64,000 nucleotides of DNA, from positions 62,001-126,000 of the forward strand of contig NZ_CP122458.1 in the NCBI RefSeq assembly GCF_032598905.1. Reading direction: 5' to 3'. The translations under genes and the position numbers were made by a program. Shown piece by piece: positions 17,270-24,975 of this stretch. Within the stretch, counting starts at the first letter, position 1. Every line of letters begins with the position of its first letter. The DNA is from Streptomyces sp. 11x1 (GTDB lineage: Bacteria > Actinomycetota > Actinomycetes > Streptomycetales > Streptomycetaceae). The notes under the pieces are model-generated. The model searched no databases, was not told where the DNA came from, and saw only the letters and a program-made list of their open reading frames with translations.

Positions 17270-18699
17270 GAAGTGCTCGCTTCCAGAAGGTCGGTCACGG
17301 CGGTCAGGGCGGAAGTGCAGGTGGCGCAGCGGCCGTCGCCCTCGGGGTGAGCACGACGGGGAGTCGGCCCGGGGCAGGTGCGGCATCGCGGCCAGTCGAG
17401 GCAGGCCGGGCAGAGGTCTTCACCGGGGGCGGTGCCGGGCCGGCCGCAGCCCGCGCATTCGACGAGCGCCCGGTAGGTGATCGCCTGGTCGACCGTGCGG
17501 GCGGCGGCGGACGTCGTGGAGGGGTGTGTCGCCCACGAGGCCTCGCCCTGGTCGACGTCGTCGACGCAGGCAACAGGAGGCGGGTAGAGCTGAGCGGAGC
17601 GCAGTCGGGCGGCGACGATCGCATCGACGGAGGTGCGGATCCTGCTCGGCAGTGGGCGACTGGTGATGACGTGGCGCAGTTGCTCTGAGCTCCAGCCGAC
17701 GTCCAGCATCGCGGTCATGACCCGGCCCTGGTCGTACAAGGCCTTCTCCTGCAGCAGCAGTTCAGGGTGGGCCGACCCGATCGACAGCAACAGCCGGGTG
17801 CCCGGATCCAGATCTTGCGGCGCCGGCCTCACCGTCCCCTTCGCAGCCGCAGCCGAGCGGCCACTCGTGCGCTCGCCGCGGGCGCACGGAGGGACGGAAC
17901 TGGTCTTCTGCTTGTTGGTCTTCTTACTGATGGTGTTCTTTGTGGGGCGGTCAGCCAACGTAGGGTTATCCAGTCCTGGATTTCCCGACTCTGGTTGTGA
18001 CCTGGTGCTTTGCAGGGCGGGCAGATCGGTTATGACGTACGTTGCCGAGCCGAGGGTGCCGTCGGGGTTGCGGTCGCGGTCTCGCTGCAGGAAGCCGTAG
18101 CGCGCAAGCTCCTCCAGTCCGGTCGTCACTGCGTCCATGCCCTCGCGGCCGCGCCGGGCCAGGTCCGCGACCGTCATGTGCCAGCCCTCGCGGTGGGTGC
18201 TGATCAGTCCGAACAGTCCCTTCGCCTTGAAGGACATGCGGCTGTCGCGGAACAGGCCGTTGGCGATCTGGGTGAACTGGTCGCTGGCCATCACGCCGCG
18301 GCGGATGCCCTTGCCGTAGTCGCCCCGGCCGTCCTTGGGGGCCGGCGGCGCGTGGAGTGCTGTGGCGGCGTCTGCCATGAGGGCGTCGACGAAGGTGGGG
18401 TGGTCGGTGATGGAGTAGACGATCTCGCCGAGGGTGCCGTTCGTACGGCGCAAGCGTTCGCGGATCAGGTAGCCGTGGGTTTCCAGTTCCTGAAGTCCGG
18501 TGCGTATCGCGTCCCGTCCGTCGGGTCCGGAGCGGACGAGGCCGGCGACGGTCACCTGCCAGCCGTCCTGGTGGGTGCTGATGTACCCGAAGATTCCTTT
18601 CGCCTTGTAGCTGAGGCGGTTGTCGCGGAACAGGCCGTTGGCGATCTGGGTGAACTGGTCGGCGGCCATCGAGCCGCGACGGATCCGTGCTCCGTTCAT
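17266..18699 (-). CDS. Tandem winged-HTH protein, replication-initiator-like
   Basis: The 477-aa protein starts at ATG 18699. Residues 11-136 and 137-260 are two copies of one module: each begins MA(A/S)DQFTQIANGLF and continues with KAKGIFGYISTH or KAKGLFGLISTH and a G-D/M-A-TGLEEL stretch. This is the winged helix-turn-helix found in plasmid replication and partition regulators of actinomycetes. The C-terminus has three Cys pairs (CAGC, CPAC, CRTC) and a final CATC, probably zinc ribbons. GTGGTCGGG repeats lie about 200 bp upstream. Its role as initiator or regulator is inferred. Confidence 0.7.
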   Translation of the reverse strand: MNGARIRRGSMAADQFTQIANGLFRDNRLSYKAKGIFGYISTHQDGWQVTVAGLVRSGPDGRDAIRTGLQELETHGYLIRERLRRTNGTLGEIVYSITDHPTFVDALMADAATALHAPPAPKDGRGDYGKGIRRGVMASDQFTQIANGLFRDSRMSFKAKGLFGLISTHREGWHMTVADLARRGREGMDAVTTGLEELARYGFLQRDRDRNPDGTLGSATYVITDLPALQSTRSQPESGNPGLDNPTLADRPTKNTISKKTNKQKTSSVPPCARGERTSGRSAAAAKGTVRPAPQDLDPGTRLLLSIGSAHPELLLQEKALYDQGRVMTAMLDVGWSSEQLRHVITSRPLPSRIRTSVDAIVAARLRSAQLYPPPVACVDDVDQGEASWATHPSTTSAAARTVDQAITYRALVECAGCGRPGTAPGEDLCPACLDWPRCRTCPGPTPRRAHPEGDGRCATCTSALTAVTDLLEASTS

Positions 18700-19181
18700 C
18701 GCGCGTCCGCAAGTGCGCTGTGCGCGCGGCAGCCGGGACATCCCACACCGCTCACGGAAGCGAGACGGCCGGTGCCTGCGGTCAAGGGGACGTGCGTGAG
18801 ATCCATACAGGCAGCTCACCCGTCGACGCCGACCAGGGCGGCGGCCACAACCCCCGACCATCGATCACGATCCGGCAACATGCGCGCTGGACTGCCGTGG
18901 TCGGGTCCGTGGTCGGGCCGACCAGCCGTCAATCAGGCGCCACACGCACGGCGTAGTCGCTCGGGGCCGCAGGACGCTGGGTTGTTCAGCTCAGGTGTGT
19001 CTGGGCCGACGCGGTGCACCGCCGCATCTCATGCCACGAGGTGTTGCGCGCCCGCCATTGAATGGGTGGCTCGGGTCTGATCTCTTGGCCTCAACGCGAG
19101 CCCCTGCCACATCGGCAGGGGTTTTTCCGTGCCTGGCCGTCGGGGCACCGAGGGAGATCCCTGGAACGGACGGAAGCCGAC
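18700..19181. other. Regulatory intergenic region
   Basis: This stretch upstream of the minus-strand HTH gene has two GTGGTCGGG copies (18897, 18909) and one inverted CCCGACCA (18853). A plus-strand terminator lies at 19101-19126. No tRNA or gene was recognised. Confidence 0.55.
19101..19126 (+). terminator. Rho-independent terminator
   Basis: CCCCTGCC (19101-19108), loop ACATC, GGCAGGGG (19114-19121), then TTTTT. No upstream plus-strand gene is recognised, so it may end a small RNA or insulate the conjugation region. Confidence 0.7.
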
Positions 19182-19271
19182 ATGGACGAGTGGTGGGTCG
19201 TGGACGGCCCTCGCGAAGAGGTCGGTGCTTCCTCTGACCGTGCACCTCGATACGTCGAGTTGCGGGGCTAA
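19182..19271 (+). CDS. Possible 29-aa peptide
   Basis: An ATG frame encodes MDEWWVVDGPREEVG and ends YVELRG. It lies just upstream of the 73-aa gene at 19350. A weak GGAAG precedes it. It could be a leader peptide or chance. Confidence 0.25.
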   Translation: MDEWWVVDGPREEVGASSDRAPRYVELRG

Positions 19272-19349
19272 CCCCTGGGTTCTCCATCGTCCTCTTCACC
19301 GTCCCGGTCCGGTACGGCGCACCATTCCGATACAGCTCTTGGAGGAGCA

Positions 19350-19571
19350 GTGAGTAACGAGCAGGGCATCCCCAGGCCGGATCCGTCCGGCGCAGCGGTC
19401 GGTGGGCGTCCGGCACAGCCCTCGCAGGAGGCCGGGGACAAGGCCTCGGAGCGGAAGGACTTCGCGAAGAAGGCCGGCCTGGCTGCGATCGGCGGAGCAT
19501 TCTCCGGAACGTTCCGTGTTGTGGCTTCCTCGATCCGCGACGCCCTCCTTGGGGACTCCGGGACGGAATGA
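19350..19571 (+). CDS. Small 73-aa hypothetical protein
   Basis: GTG 19350 follows the strong CTTGGAGGAGCA. The product is hydrophilic at first (QEAGDKASERKDF) and then has a Gly/Ala amphipathic segment (AAIGGAFSGTFRVVASSI) that might contact membrane. No family is recognised. It precedes the TGCGCA cluster and the conjugation operon. Confidence 0.55.
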   Translation: MSNEQGIPRPDPSGAAVGGRPAQPSQEAGDKASERKDFAKKAGLAAIGGAFSGTFRVVASSIRDALLGDSGTE

Positions 19572-20088
19572 GGCCGCCCGCTTCAGCGGTCTGGCTACCC
19601 GCTGTGCTCCGCGGCCCGCGTTGAATGACGGTCCGATCCCGGCTGCGCAAGCAGTGCGCACTGCCGACTGCGCAGTCGCGGGCGGGCCGTTGCGCACACG
19701 TTGCGCACCGGGTCGCGGATCGTGCGCAATCGACTTGCGCGTGTGAGTGCGCAGCCCCGCCCGGGGTCCTCGGGATCCGGCTGCGCATCCGCCTGCCGCT
19801 GCGCAGCCCCCAGTGCGGAAGTCCGGGGGGGCGTGCCCGCAGGCTTCATACGGCGTGCGCACTTGGCGCCGGCCGCCCCGATCGGCGTGCGATCCGCCGT
19901 GTCGGAGCGGGGCTCCGTGGGGTGCGAAATGTCGTGGTCGGGTCTGTGGTCGGGGCGACCATGGGCCCAACCACGGGCTTTGTGTCCCCATCGTGACCGT
20001 GGTCGGGGGCTCATGGTCGGTGGTCGGGTCGGGGCCGACGGGTTTTCTCAAGGTCAGCAAGTACACGTTCTGACCTGGGAGTTTGGCC
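19572..20088. other. Intergenic, packed with two repeat families
   Basis: No gene is supported here. The stretch holds ten TGCGCA sites (19644-19861) and then four GTGGTCGGG copies (19934-20028) before the first conjugation gene. It is a candidate control region, origin of transfer, partition site or origin of replication. Confidence 0.6.
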
Positions 20089-20492
20089 ATGTCCCCTGGC
20101 AAGCAGGCGTCGGAGAGCGACGCTGCTCCTCCGATGGCCGCAGGCATCGAGCTGGAGAAGATGAGGCGCCGCGTCCGCCTGTCGCGCTTGGCCCTGTTCA
20201 CCGCGATCGCGGCCGGTCCCGTCGCCCTGGGCGTGGCGGTGATGTCCGGCCCGACCACGGCCAAGGCCGCCCCCTCGGACAAGCCGGCCGCTGTGCGCAC
20301 CGCGGCCGCCGCGGCCGACCCGGCGGGCTATGCGCAGGTGTTCGTCGGCGCGTGGTTGCGCAGCAGTTCCGACGACGAGGGCAGTGCGCAGGCGCGGCTT
20401 GCGCAGTTGCTCGCGCCGGACGTCGATCTGCCGGCCCCGGTCGCCGGTGCGCAGCCGGAGCTCGGGTCGGTGACCGCGGTGCGCAGTGCGCA
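19644..20492. repeat. Cluster of 18 TGCGCA palindromic sites
   Basis: TGCGCA occurs at 19644, 19655, 19669, 19691, 19702, 19723, 19748, 19782, 19800 and 19856. It continues inside the next gene at 20294, 20331, 20357, 20385, 20400, 20448, 20480 and 20487. Two sites extend to longer perfect palindromes: GCAGTGCGCACTGC and CGACTGCGCAGTCG. Copies in the coding part fall in different codon frames, so codon preference alone does not explain them. By base composition well under one copy would be expected in 850 bp. Confidence 0.7.
19934..20028. promoter_or_regulatory. GTGGTCGGG repeat array upstream of conjugation operon
   Basis: GTGGTCGGG copies lie at 19934, 19946, 19999 and 20020, with a variant ATGGTCGGT at 20013 and an inverted CCAACCACGG at 19967-19976. 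The array sits about 60 bp before the first gene of the type IV secretion operon and matches the arrays at 12053 and 18897, suggesting one shared regulator. Confidence 0.65.
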
Positions 20493-21024
20493 GCGCGACG
20501 CCGGCGCGTGGGCGGTGACGGTGTCGGCGCAGTACGCCGACGGACGGGTGCGCTACTTCGTCGTCCCCGTGGCCGCCGACGCGAGCGGGAGTTCGTTCGC
20601 CGTGACCGGTGCCCCGGGGGTGGTGGCGGGCCCAGCGCGCGCCGCGGTGACCCCGTCGCCGTACGGCGTGAGCGTGCCGTCCGGCAGCGACCTGTCGTCC
20701 GCGGTCGGGGAGTTCTTCGGCGCATACCTGACGGGGGCCGGGGAGGTGGATCGCTACCTAGCGCCCGGGGTGAAGCTGTCGCCGGTCTCCCCCGCCCCGT
20801 ACCAGGCGGTCACGGTCCAGGAGGTGTGGGGCGCTGAGGAGGCCGCGGCCGCCGAGCAGGTGCCTGCCGACGGTACCGAGGTCCGCGTCCGCGTCCAGGT
20901 CGAGGCCCGGGATGACGCCGGGCGCTGGCCGCTGGCGTACGTCGTCGCCCTCACGTCTCGCTCCGGCCGGTGGGAAGTCGCGGCGCTGGACTCCGGGACC
21001 CTCCAGGACGGGGGTGCCCGGTGA
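20089..21024 (+). CDS. VirB8/TcpC-like conjugal transfer protein
   Basis: The 311-aa protein has a cytoplasmic N-terminus and one membrane helix (LALFTAIAAGPVALGVAVM, about residues 34-54). An extracytoplasmic part follows that can form two NTF2-like domains (YAQVFVGAWLRS; VGEFFGAYLTG). That is the plan of TcpC-type conjugation proteins of Gram-positive bacteria, the VirB8 counterpart of the secretion channel. It opens a ten-gene operon and its stop overlaps the next start. ATG 20089 follows GGGAGTTTGGCC. The first 400 bp carry eight TGCGCA sites. Confidence 0.65.
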   Translation: MSPGKQASESDAAPPMAAGIELEKMRRRVRLSRLALFTAIAAGPVALGVAVMSGPTTAKAAPSDKPAAVRTAAAAADPAGYAQVFVGAWLRSSSDDEGSAQARLAQLLAPDVDLPAPVAGAQPELGSVTAVRSAQRDAGAWAVTVSAQYADGRVRYFVVPVAADASGSSFAVTGAPGVVAGPARAAVTPSPYGVSVPSGSDLSSAVGEFFGAYLTGAGEVDRYLAPGVKLSPVSPAPYQAVTVQEVWGAEEAAAAEQVPADGTEVRVRVQVEARDDAGRWPLAYVVALTSRSGRWEVAALDSGTLQDGGAR

Positions 21025-21362
21025 ACACGGTGCAGAGCATGATGCTCGCCGGGCAGCTGGACGACCTCGGCGACAGCTGGATCAACATGTTCGAGGACTG
21101 GGCGACCAAGGGCCTGCAGGCCGGTCTGATCGTGCTGGTCGTCGTCATCATGATCCAGAAGTTCAGCCTGAAGGCCGGGATCGGCGCCCTGCTTCTGATG
21201 ATCATCGCGCTGGGGCTGTACGACTCCCGCGAGGACCTGGCGGACATGTTCACCGACGAGGTGAAGAACCCGGCCAAGGGCGCGCCCGCCGTGCCCGGCA
21301 TCGTGCAGGGTCCCGATCCGCTCGCCCGTGTGCACTCGGTCGGCGCGGGAGGTCGGCTGTGA
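21021..21362 (+). CDS. Small conjugation membrane protein
   Basis: A 113-aa protein coupled by GTGA overlap to the genes on both sides. It has two adjacent hydrophobic helices (LQAGLIVLVVVIMIQ and IGALLLMIIALGLY) and an acidic tail. Its place between the VirB8-like and PrgI/TcpE-like genes suggests a small channel subunit, perhaps VirB2-like. Sequence alone does not decide. Confidence 0.55.
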   Translation: MNTVQSMMLAGQLDDLGDSWINMFEDWATKGLQAGLIVLVVVIMIQKFSLKAGIGALLLMIIALGLYDSREDLADMFTDEVKNPAKGAPAVPGIVQGPDPLARVHSVGAGGRL

Positions 21363-21952
21363 GCGCGGCGGCCGCGGGGCGGGTGGGACGCTTCTACACT
21401 TCCGCCCGCCGCCACCCGTGGGTGCTGGGCAAAGTCGCCGACTGGAAGATCCCGCTCGGTCCGTACACGCCCGCGCAGATCGCGGTCGCGGTCGGCGGCG
21501 TCTTCCTGCTGGTCAAGACGATCGGCTGGTGGTCGTGGATGGGCCCGGTGCCCATCGTGGTCTGGGTGTTGACGGTCTGGGCGGTACGCCGGCCGAAGAT
21601 CAAGGGGCGCGCCCCGTTGCAGGCAGCTTTGGGCTGGGTGCTGCTCGCCTGGCAGCCGCAGGGCGGCCGGATGGGCGGAAGGGCCGCCCGGGACCGCCTC
21701 TCCCGTCCTCTGCTCGGCGGCTTCACCGTCGAAGAAGCTGATCTCGCTGTCCCGGCCGTGGCGGCGCCGCCCCGCGCCGACCAGCCGGCAGTCGGCCGGA
21801 GCGCGCCCCGGGGCCGGGCTGCCCGTCCGTCCGCCGGACCGCGCTCAAAGCCGCAGACTCGCCCGGCACCGACAGGGCCGGTGCCGGGTGTACCGGTGTC
21901 GGGTGTGCAGCAGTTGCTCGCCCTGGCCCAGCAGGCGGGGGGTGCGCGGTGA
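21359..21952 (+). CDS. PrgI/TcpE-like conjugation membrane protein
   Basis: A 197-aa protein with two close membrane helices near residues 38-80 (QIAVAVGGVFLLVKTIGWW, then VPIVVWVLTVWAVRR). Ahead of them is WKIPLGPYTPAQ and after them a Pro/Ala-rich cytoplasmic tail. The layout matches PrgI/TcpE family proteins that lie directly upstream of the VirB4 ATPase in Gram-positive systems, as here. GTGA overlaps on both sides. Confidence 0.6.
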   Translation: MSAAAAGRVGRFYTSARRHPWVLGKVADWKIPLGPYTPAQIAVAVGGVFLLVKTIGWWSWMGPVPIVVWVLTVWAVRRPKIKGRAPLQAALGWVLLAWQPQGGRMGGRAARDRLSRPLLGGFTVEEADLAVPAVAAPPRADQPAVGRSAPRGRAARPSAGPRSKPQTRPAPTGPVPGVPVSGVQQLLALAQQAGGAR

Positions 21953-24621
21953 GGGTGCCGATCCGTCACATCGCCGGGCATCTGGTGTGGTCGACGCACG
22001 GCAGCGTGTGGGCCCTCTACCGGCTGCACCCCGGTCCGGACGCCCGCGGCCGCCGGGAGGAGACCGTCCAGGGCACCTACGTTCCGGACGCGGTCCGCGA
22101 CGAGCAGCTCGCGAAGATCACGCACCTGATCCGTTCGCTGGCGGGGGCGCCGCGCCTGTTCGGGCTGTGCGCACAGGTCGACCCAGGCGAGATCGCCCTG
22201 CGCATGATCGAGGGCATCGAGCCCGGCGCCCAACCTCCCGGCGACGCGCATCCGTGGGTGGAGAACGTTGAAGCCACCCTGGACCTGCTGAACGACCAGG
22301 AGATGCACCGGCGCACCCTCTGGCTGGCGGTGCCGCTGCAGAACGACGCCGCGGGCGGGCAGATGACCGCATCGCTCGGCGCGATGTGGGCGGACGTCGC
22401 ACCGATGCTGGGCATGCGGGCGGCACCCGTGGCGCGCCGTGAGGTGGCCGCCTACCGCGAGCAGGCCTTGCGGGTGGAGGCCGCGCTCGCCGGCGGCGTC
22501 GCCCTGCGCCCTGCCCGCCCGGCAGAGATCGTGTGGATGATCCAGCACGCTCTTCACCGCGGCCTGGACGAGCCGCTGCTCACCGAGGCCGAGACCAGCG
22601 ACCTGTACGGCGGACAGCTGAGGGCGGGGATGCTGCACTCCCCCAGCTACGCCGACCTCGGCCAGGCCCGCCTGCAGGAGGGCGGTGTCGACCCGGCTCT
22701 CGACAGCGCCGACGATCTGACCGGCGCGGACCGGATCGGCCGGTCGGGCCGCAAGGCGTGGTGGCGGCTGAGGACGTCGTCGCCGCTCAAGCGGCGGTGG
22801 CTGCAGGTGGAGTCCGACGCCGGGGTGGGCTATCAGGCTCAGTTGGCGCTGGCCGAGTGCCCGCCCGCGGTGAGCCAGGACGCTGCTGACCTGTTCGCCC
22901 AGCTGGAGACCCTGGATTTCCCCGTCGACTACACCGTCGACCTCACTTTGGTGCCGGCCGAGAAGGCCCGCGACCAGGTGCGTCGCAAGAAGAACGAACT
23001 CGTCGACCAGGCCGACCAGTACGACGCACGCCCCACCGGCATGCCCGCCTCGCTGACCGATGCCGCCCGCGACCTGGGCGAGCTCGACGCCCGCCTGTCC
23101 CGCACCAGCGTGGAGGTCGAGGTCCAGTCCGTGACGGTCCTGACCGTGTGGGGTCCGACCGCCGCCGTCTGTGACGCCCGCGCCCGGGCCCTGGCCGCGC
23201 TGCTTGGCGGCGCCGACTACCGGGCGGTCCGCCCGGCTGGCCTTCAAGAGGCCCTGTTCACCCTCGGTCTGCCCGGCACCGCACGGCCCGGTGTAGTCCG
23301 GGAGTTCACGCAGCACCAGGTCAGTGAAGACTGGGCGCTGGGCGGAGCCTTCACCGCCTGTGAGGTCGGCGACCCCAACGGCATGTTCCTCGGTATCGAC
23401 CTGGACTGCGGCACTACCCGCCCCGTCATGATCAACGTGGCGGACGCGCCGAAACAGGACGCCTCCGCCTCCATGGGCGTCGTCGGAGATCTCGGCGCAG
23501 GCAAAAGCGTCCTGGAGAAGCTGATCTCCGAGGCAGTGTGGGCACGCGGCGGGGTCGCGATCTGCATCGACCGCACTCCCGTGCGGGAGTGGGCGAGCTT
23601 CGCCCGCACCGCGGCCGCGGGCCGCTGCCAGATCATCGACGCCGCCCAGGCCGAGGTGTCCATCGACCCCCTGCGCATCTTCACCGGCCCCGAAGGCCGC
23701 CACTACGCCCTGTCCTACCTCACCCTCCAGCTCGGCATCGGCCCCATGAGTACCAGCGGGGAAGTCCTGCACCACGCCGTGGAGCGGGCCGCAGCCAGCG
23801 AAGCCCCCTCCATGCACCGTGTCCTTCAGGTCCTCGAGGAGATGGGCGGGGCGGAGGCGGGCAAGCGGCAGGACACGGCCGCCACCCTCGCCGGACTCAT
23901 CCGCGTCGTGGCCAGCAACCCTCTCGCCGCGATGGTGTTCGACCCCGCCCTGCCGCCCGTGCGACTGGACGCCTCCAGCGCCTCCGACATGATCGTGATC
24001 ACGACGACCGGCCTGAAGCTGCCGCCCAAGGCCGCGTTCGACAAGCCCGAAGTGCTCCACCAGCAACCCCTGGAAGCCCTGATCGGCCGCGCGGTCCTCT
24101 ACCTGATCGCGGCGATCGCCCGGCAGACCGCGTTCGAGGACCCCGAACGGTTCACCGCGGTAGTGACAGACGAGCTGTACTGGCTCACCTCGTCCGCCGA
24201 AGGCACCGCCCTGGTCCACGAGATCCTCCACGACGGCCGCAAGCACGGCGCCGGGCTGATCGCCGGATCCCACGACGCGGAAGAACTCGGCCCCGACCGC
24301 GGGCTGATGGCCTACCGCGCGCTCGCCCGCACCACCGACCGTGAACGCGCCCGCCGGGGGCTGGAGTTCCTCGGTCTCGATCCGAACGACCCTGAGCTGC
24401 TGCGGCTGGTGACCACCGGCCTGTCCCCCGTCGGACAGCGCGGCCGCGAAGGCGAGTTCCTCATCGCCTGCCCGCGGCAGAACATCGGCCGGATCAAGGT
24501 CAGCATCCCGCGCATCGAGCGGATCTCCTCCTCCATCACCACCACGCCGGGACGCCGCACCACCGCGCCCGCGCCGCTCGCCGGAGCCGTTGCGGGCGAC
24601 CGTCAGAAGGAACTCCTGTGA
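21949..24621 (+). CDS. VirB4-like conjugation ATPase
   Basis: The 890-aa protein has the VirB4/TraC layout: an N-terminal domain, then an ATPase with Walker A GDLGAGKS near residue 512 and Walker B AVVTDELYWL near residue 740. It ends with a GREGEFLIA segment. It powers assembly of the channel or pilus and substrate transfer at the cytoplasmic membrane. GTG 21949 overlaps the stop of the PrgI-like gene, and its own TGA overlaps the next GTG. This is the anchor gene for calling the operon a type IV secretion system. Confidence 0.88.
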   Translation: MRVPIRHIAGHLVWSTHGSVWALYRLHPGPDARGRREETVQGTYVPDAVRDEQLAKITHLIRSLAGAPRLFGLCAQVDPGEIALRMIEGIEPGAQPPGDAHPWVENVEATLDLLNDQEMHRRTLWLAVPLQNDAAGGQMTASLGAMWADVAPMLGMRAAPVARREVAAYREQALRVEAALAGGVALRPARPAEIVWMIQHALHRGLDEPLLTEAETSDLYGGQLRAGMLHSPSYADLGQARLQEGGVDPALDSADDLTGADRIGRSGRKAWWRLRTSSPLKRRWLQVESDAGVGYQAQLALAECPPAVSQDAADLFAQLETLDFPVDYTVDLTLVPAEKARDQVRRKKNELVDQADQYDARPTGMPASLTDAARDLGELDARLSRTSVEVEVQSVTVLTVWGPTAAVCDARARALAALLGGADYRAVRPAGLQEALFTLGLPGTARPGVVREFTQHQVSEDWALGGAFTACEVGDPNGMFLGIDLDCGTTRPVMINVADAPKQDASASMGVVGDLGAGKSVLEKLISEAVWARGGVAICIDRTPVREWASFARTAAAGRCQIIDAAQAEVSIDPLRIFTGPEGRHYALSYLTLQLGIGPMSTSGEVLHHAVERAAASEAPSMHRVLQVLEEMGGAEAGKRQDTAATLAGLIRVVASNPLAAMVFDPALPPVRLDASSASDMIVITTTGLKLPPKAAFDKPEVLHQQPLEALIGRAVLYLIAAIARQTAFEDPERFTAVVTDELYWLTSSAEGTALVHEILHDGRKHGAGLIAGSHDAEELGPDRGLMAYRALARTTDRERARRGLEFLGLDPNDPELLRLVTTGLSPVGQRGREGEFLIACPRQNIGRIKVSIPRIERISSSITTTPGRRTTAPAPLAGAVAGDRQKELL

Positions 24622-24974
24622 CCTCCTTCGCTCCCAGTCGCTCGAGGCGTCTCGCCGCAGCCGCGAGCGCCCTCACGGCCATCGCCGTCGCCGTCGGCGT
24701 GCTCGTCCTGGTGTTCGGGGCGAGCCTGCCGGAGACCTGGTGGCCACGCACCGGACACGCCTTCGCCGCCGACACCGCCAGGACGCCCGCAGACGCGTGC
24801 GATCTGATAGCCGGTCCGGCCAAGGCGTACTGCGAGCGCGGCCGCCACGCCACGAGCGCCGCTCCCGCCCAGGGCAGCGGCGACGCCGCCGCCTGGAAGC
24901 TGGCCCCCGCCGCGGCGGTGCTCGGGGCGCTCGTGATCTGGCGCCGCGCTCCGGCAGGACGAGGGCGGGCTTGA
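24618..24974 (+). CDS. Small membrane protein with C-x10-C motif
   Basis: A 118-aa protein with an N-terminal hydrophobic helix (ALTAIAVAVGVLVLVF), an external loop carrying CDLIAGPAKAYC (residues 61-72), and a C-terminal helix ending WRRAPAGRGRA. The Cys motif is repeated twice in the next protein of the operon. It is coupled to virB4 by GTGA. Probably an accessory subunit of the secretion channel; the family is not named. Confidence 0.6.
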   Translation: MTSFAPSRSRRLAAAASALTAIAVAVGVLVLVFGASLPETWWPRTGHAFAADTARTPADACDLIAGPAKAYCERGRHATSAAPAQGSGDAAAWKLAPAAAVLGALVIWRRAPAGRGRA

Positions 24975-24975
24975 G

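Noticed and set aside
18955..19130. Possible tRNA attachment site near the T-tract hairpin
   Set aside because: No T-arm or cloverleaf could be built; only the terminator is supported.
21394..24273. 959-codon minus-strand frame opposite virB4
   Set aside because: No domain, biased composition; virB4 with Walker motifs is the real gene.
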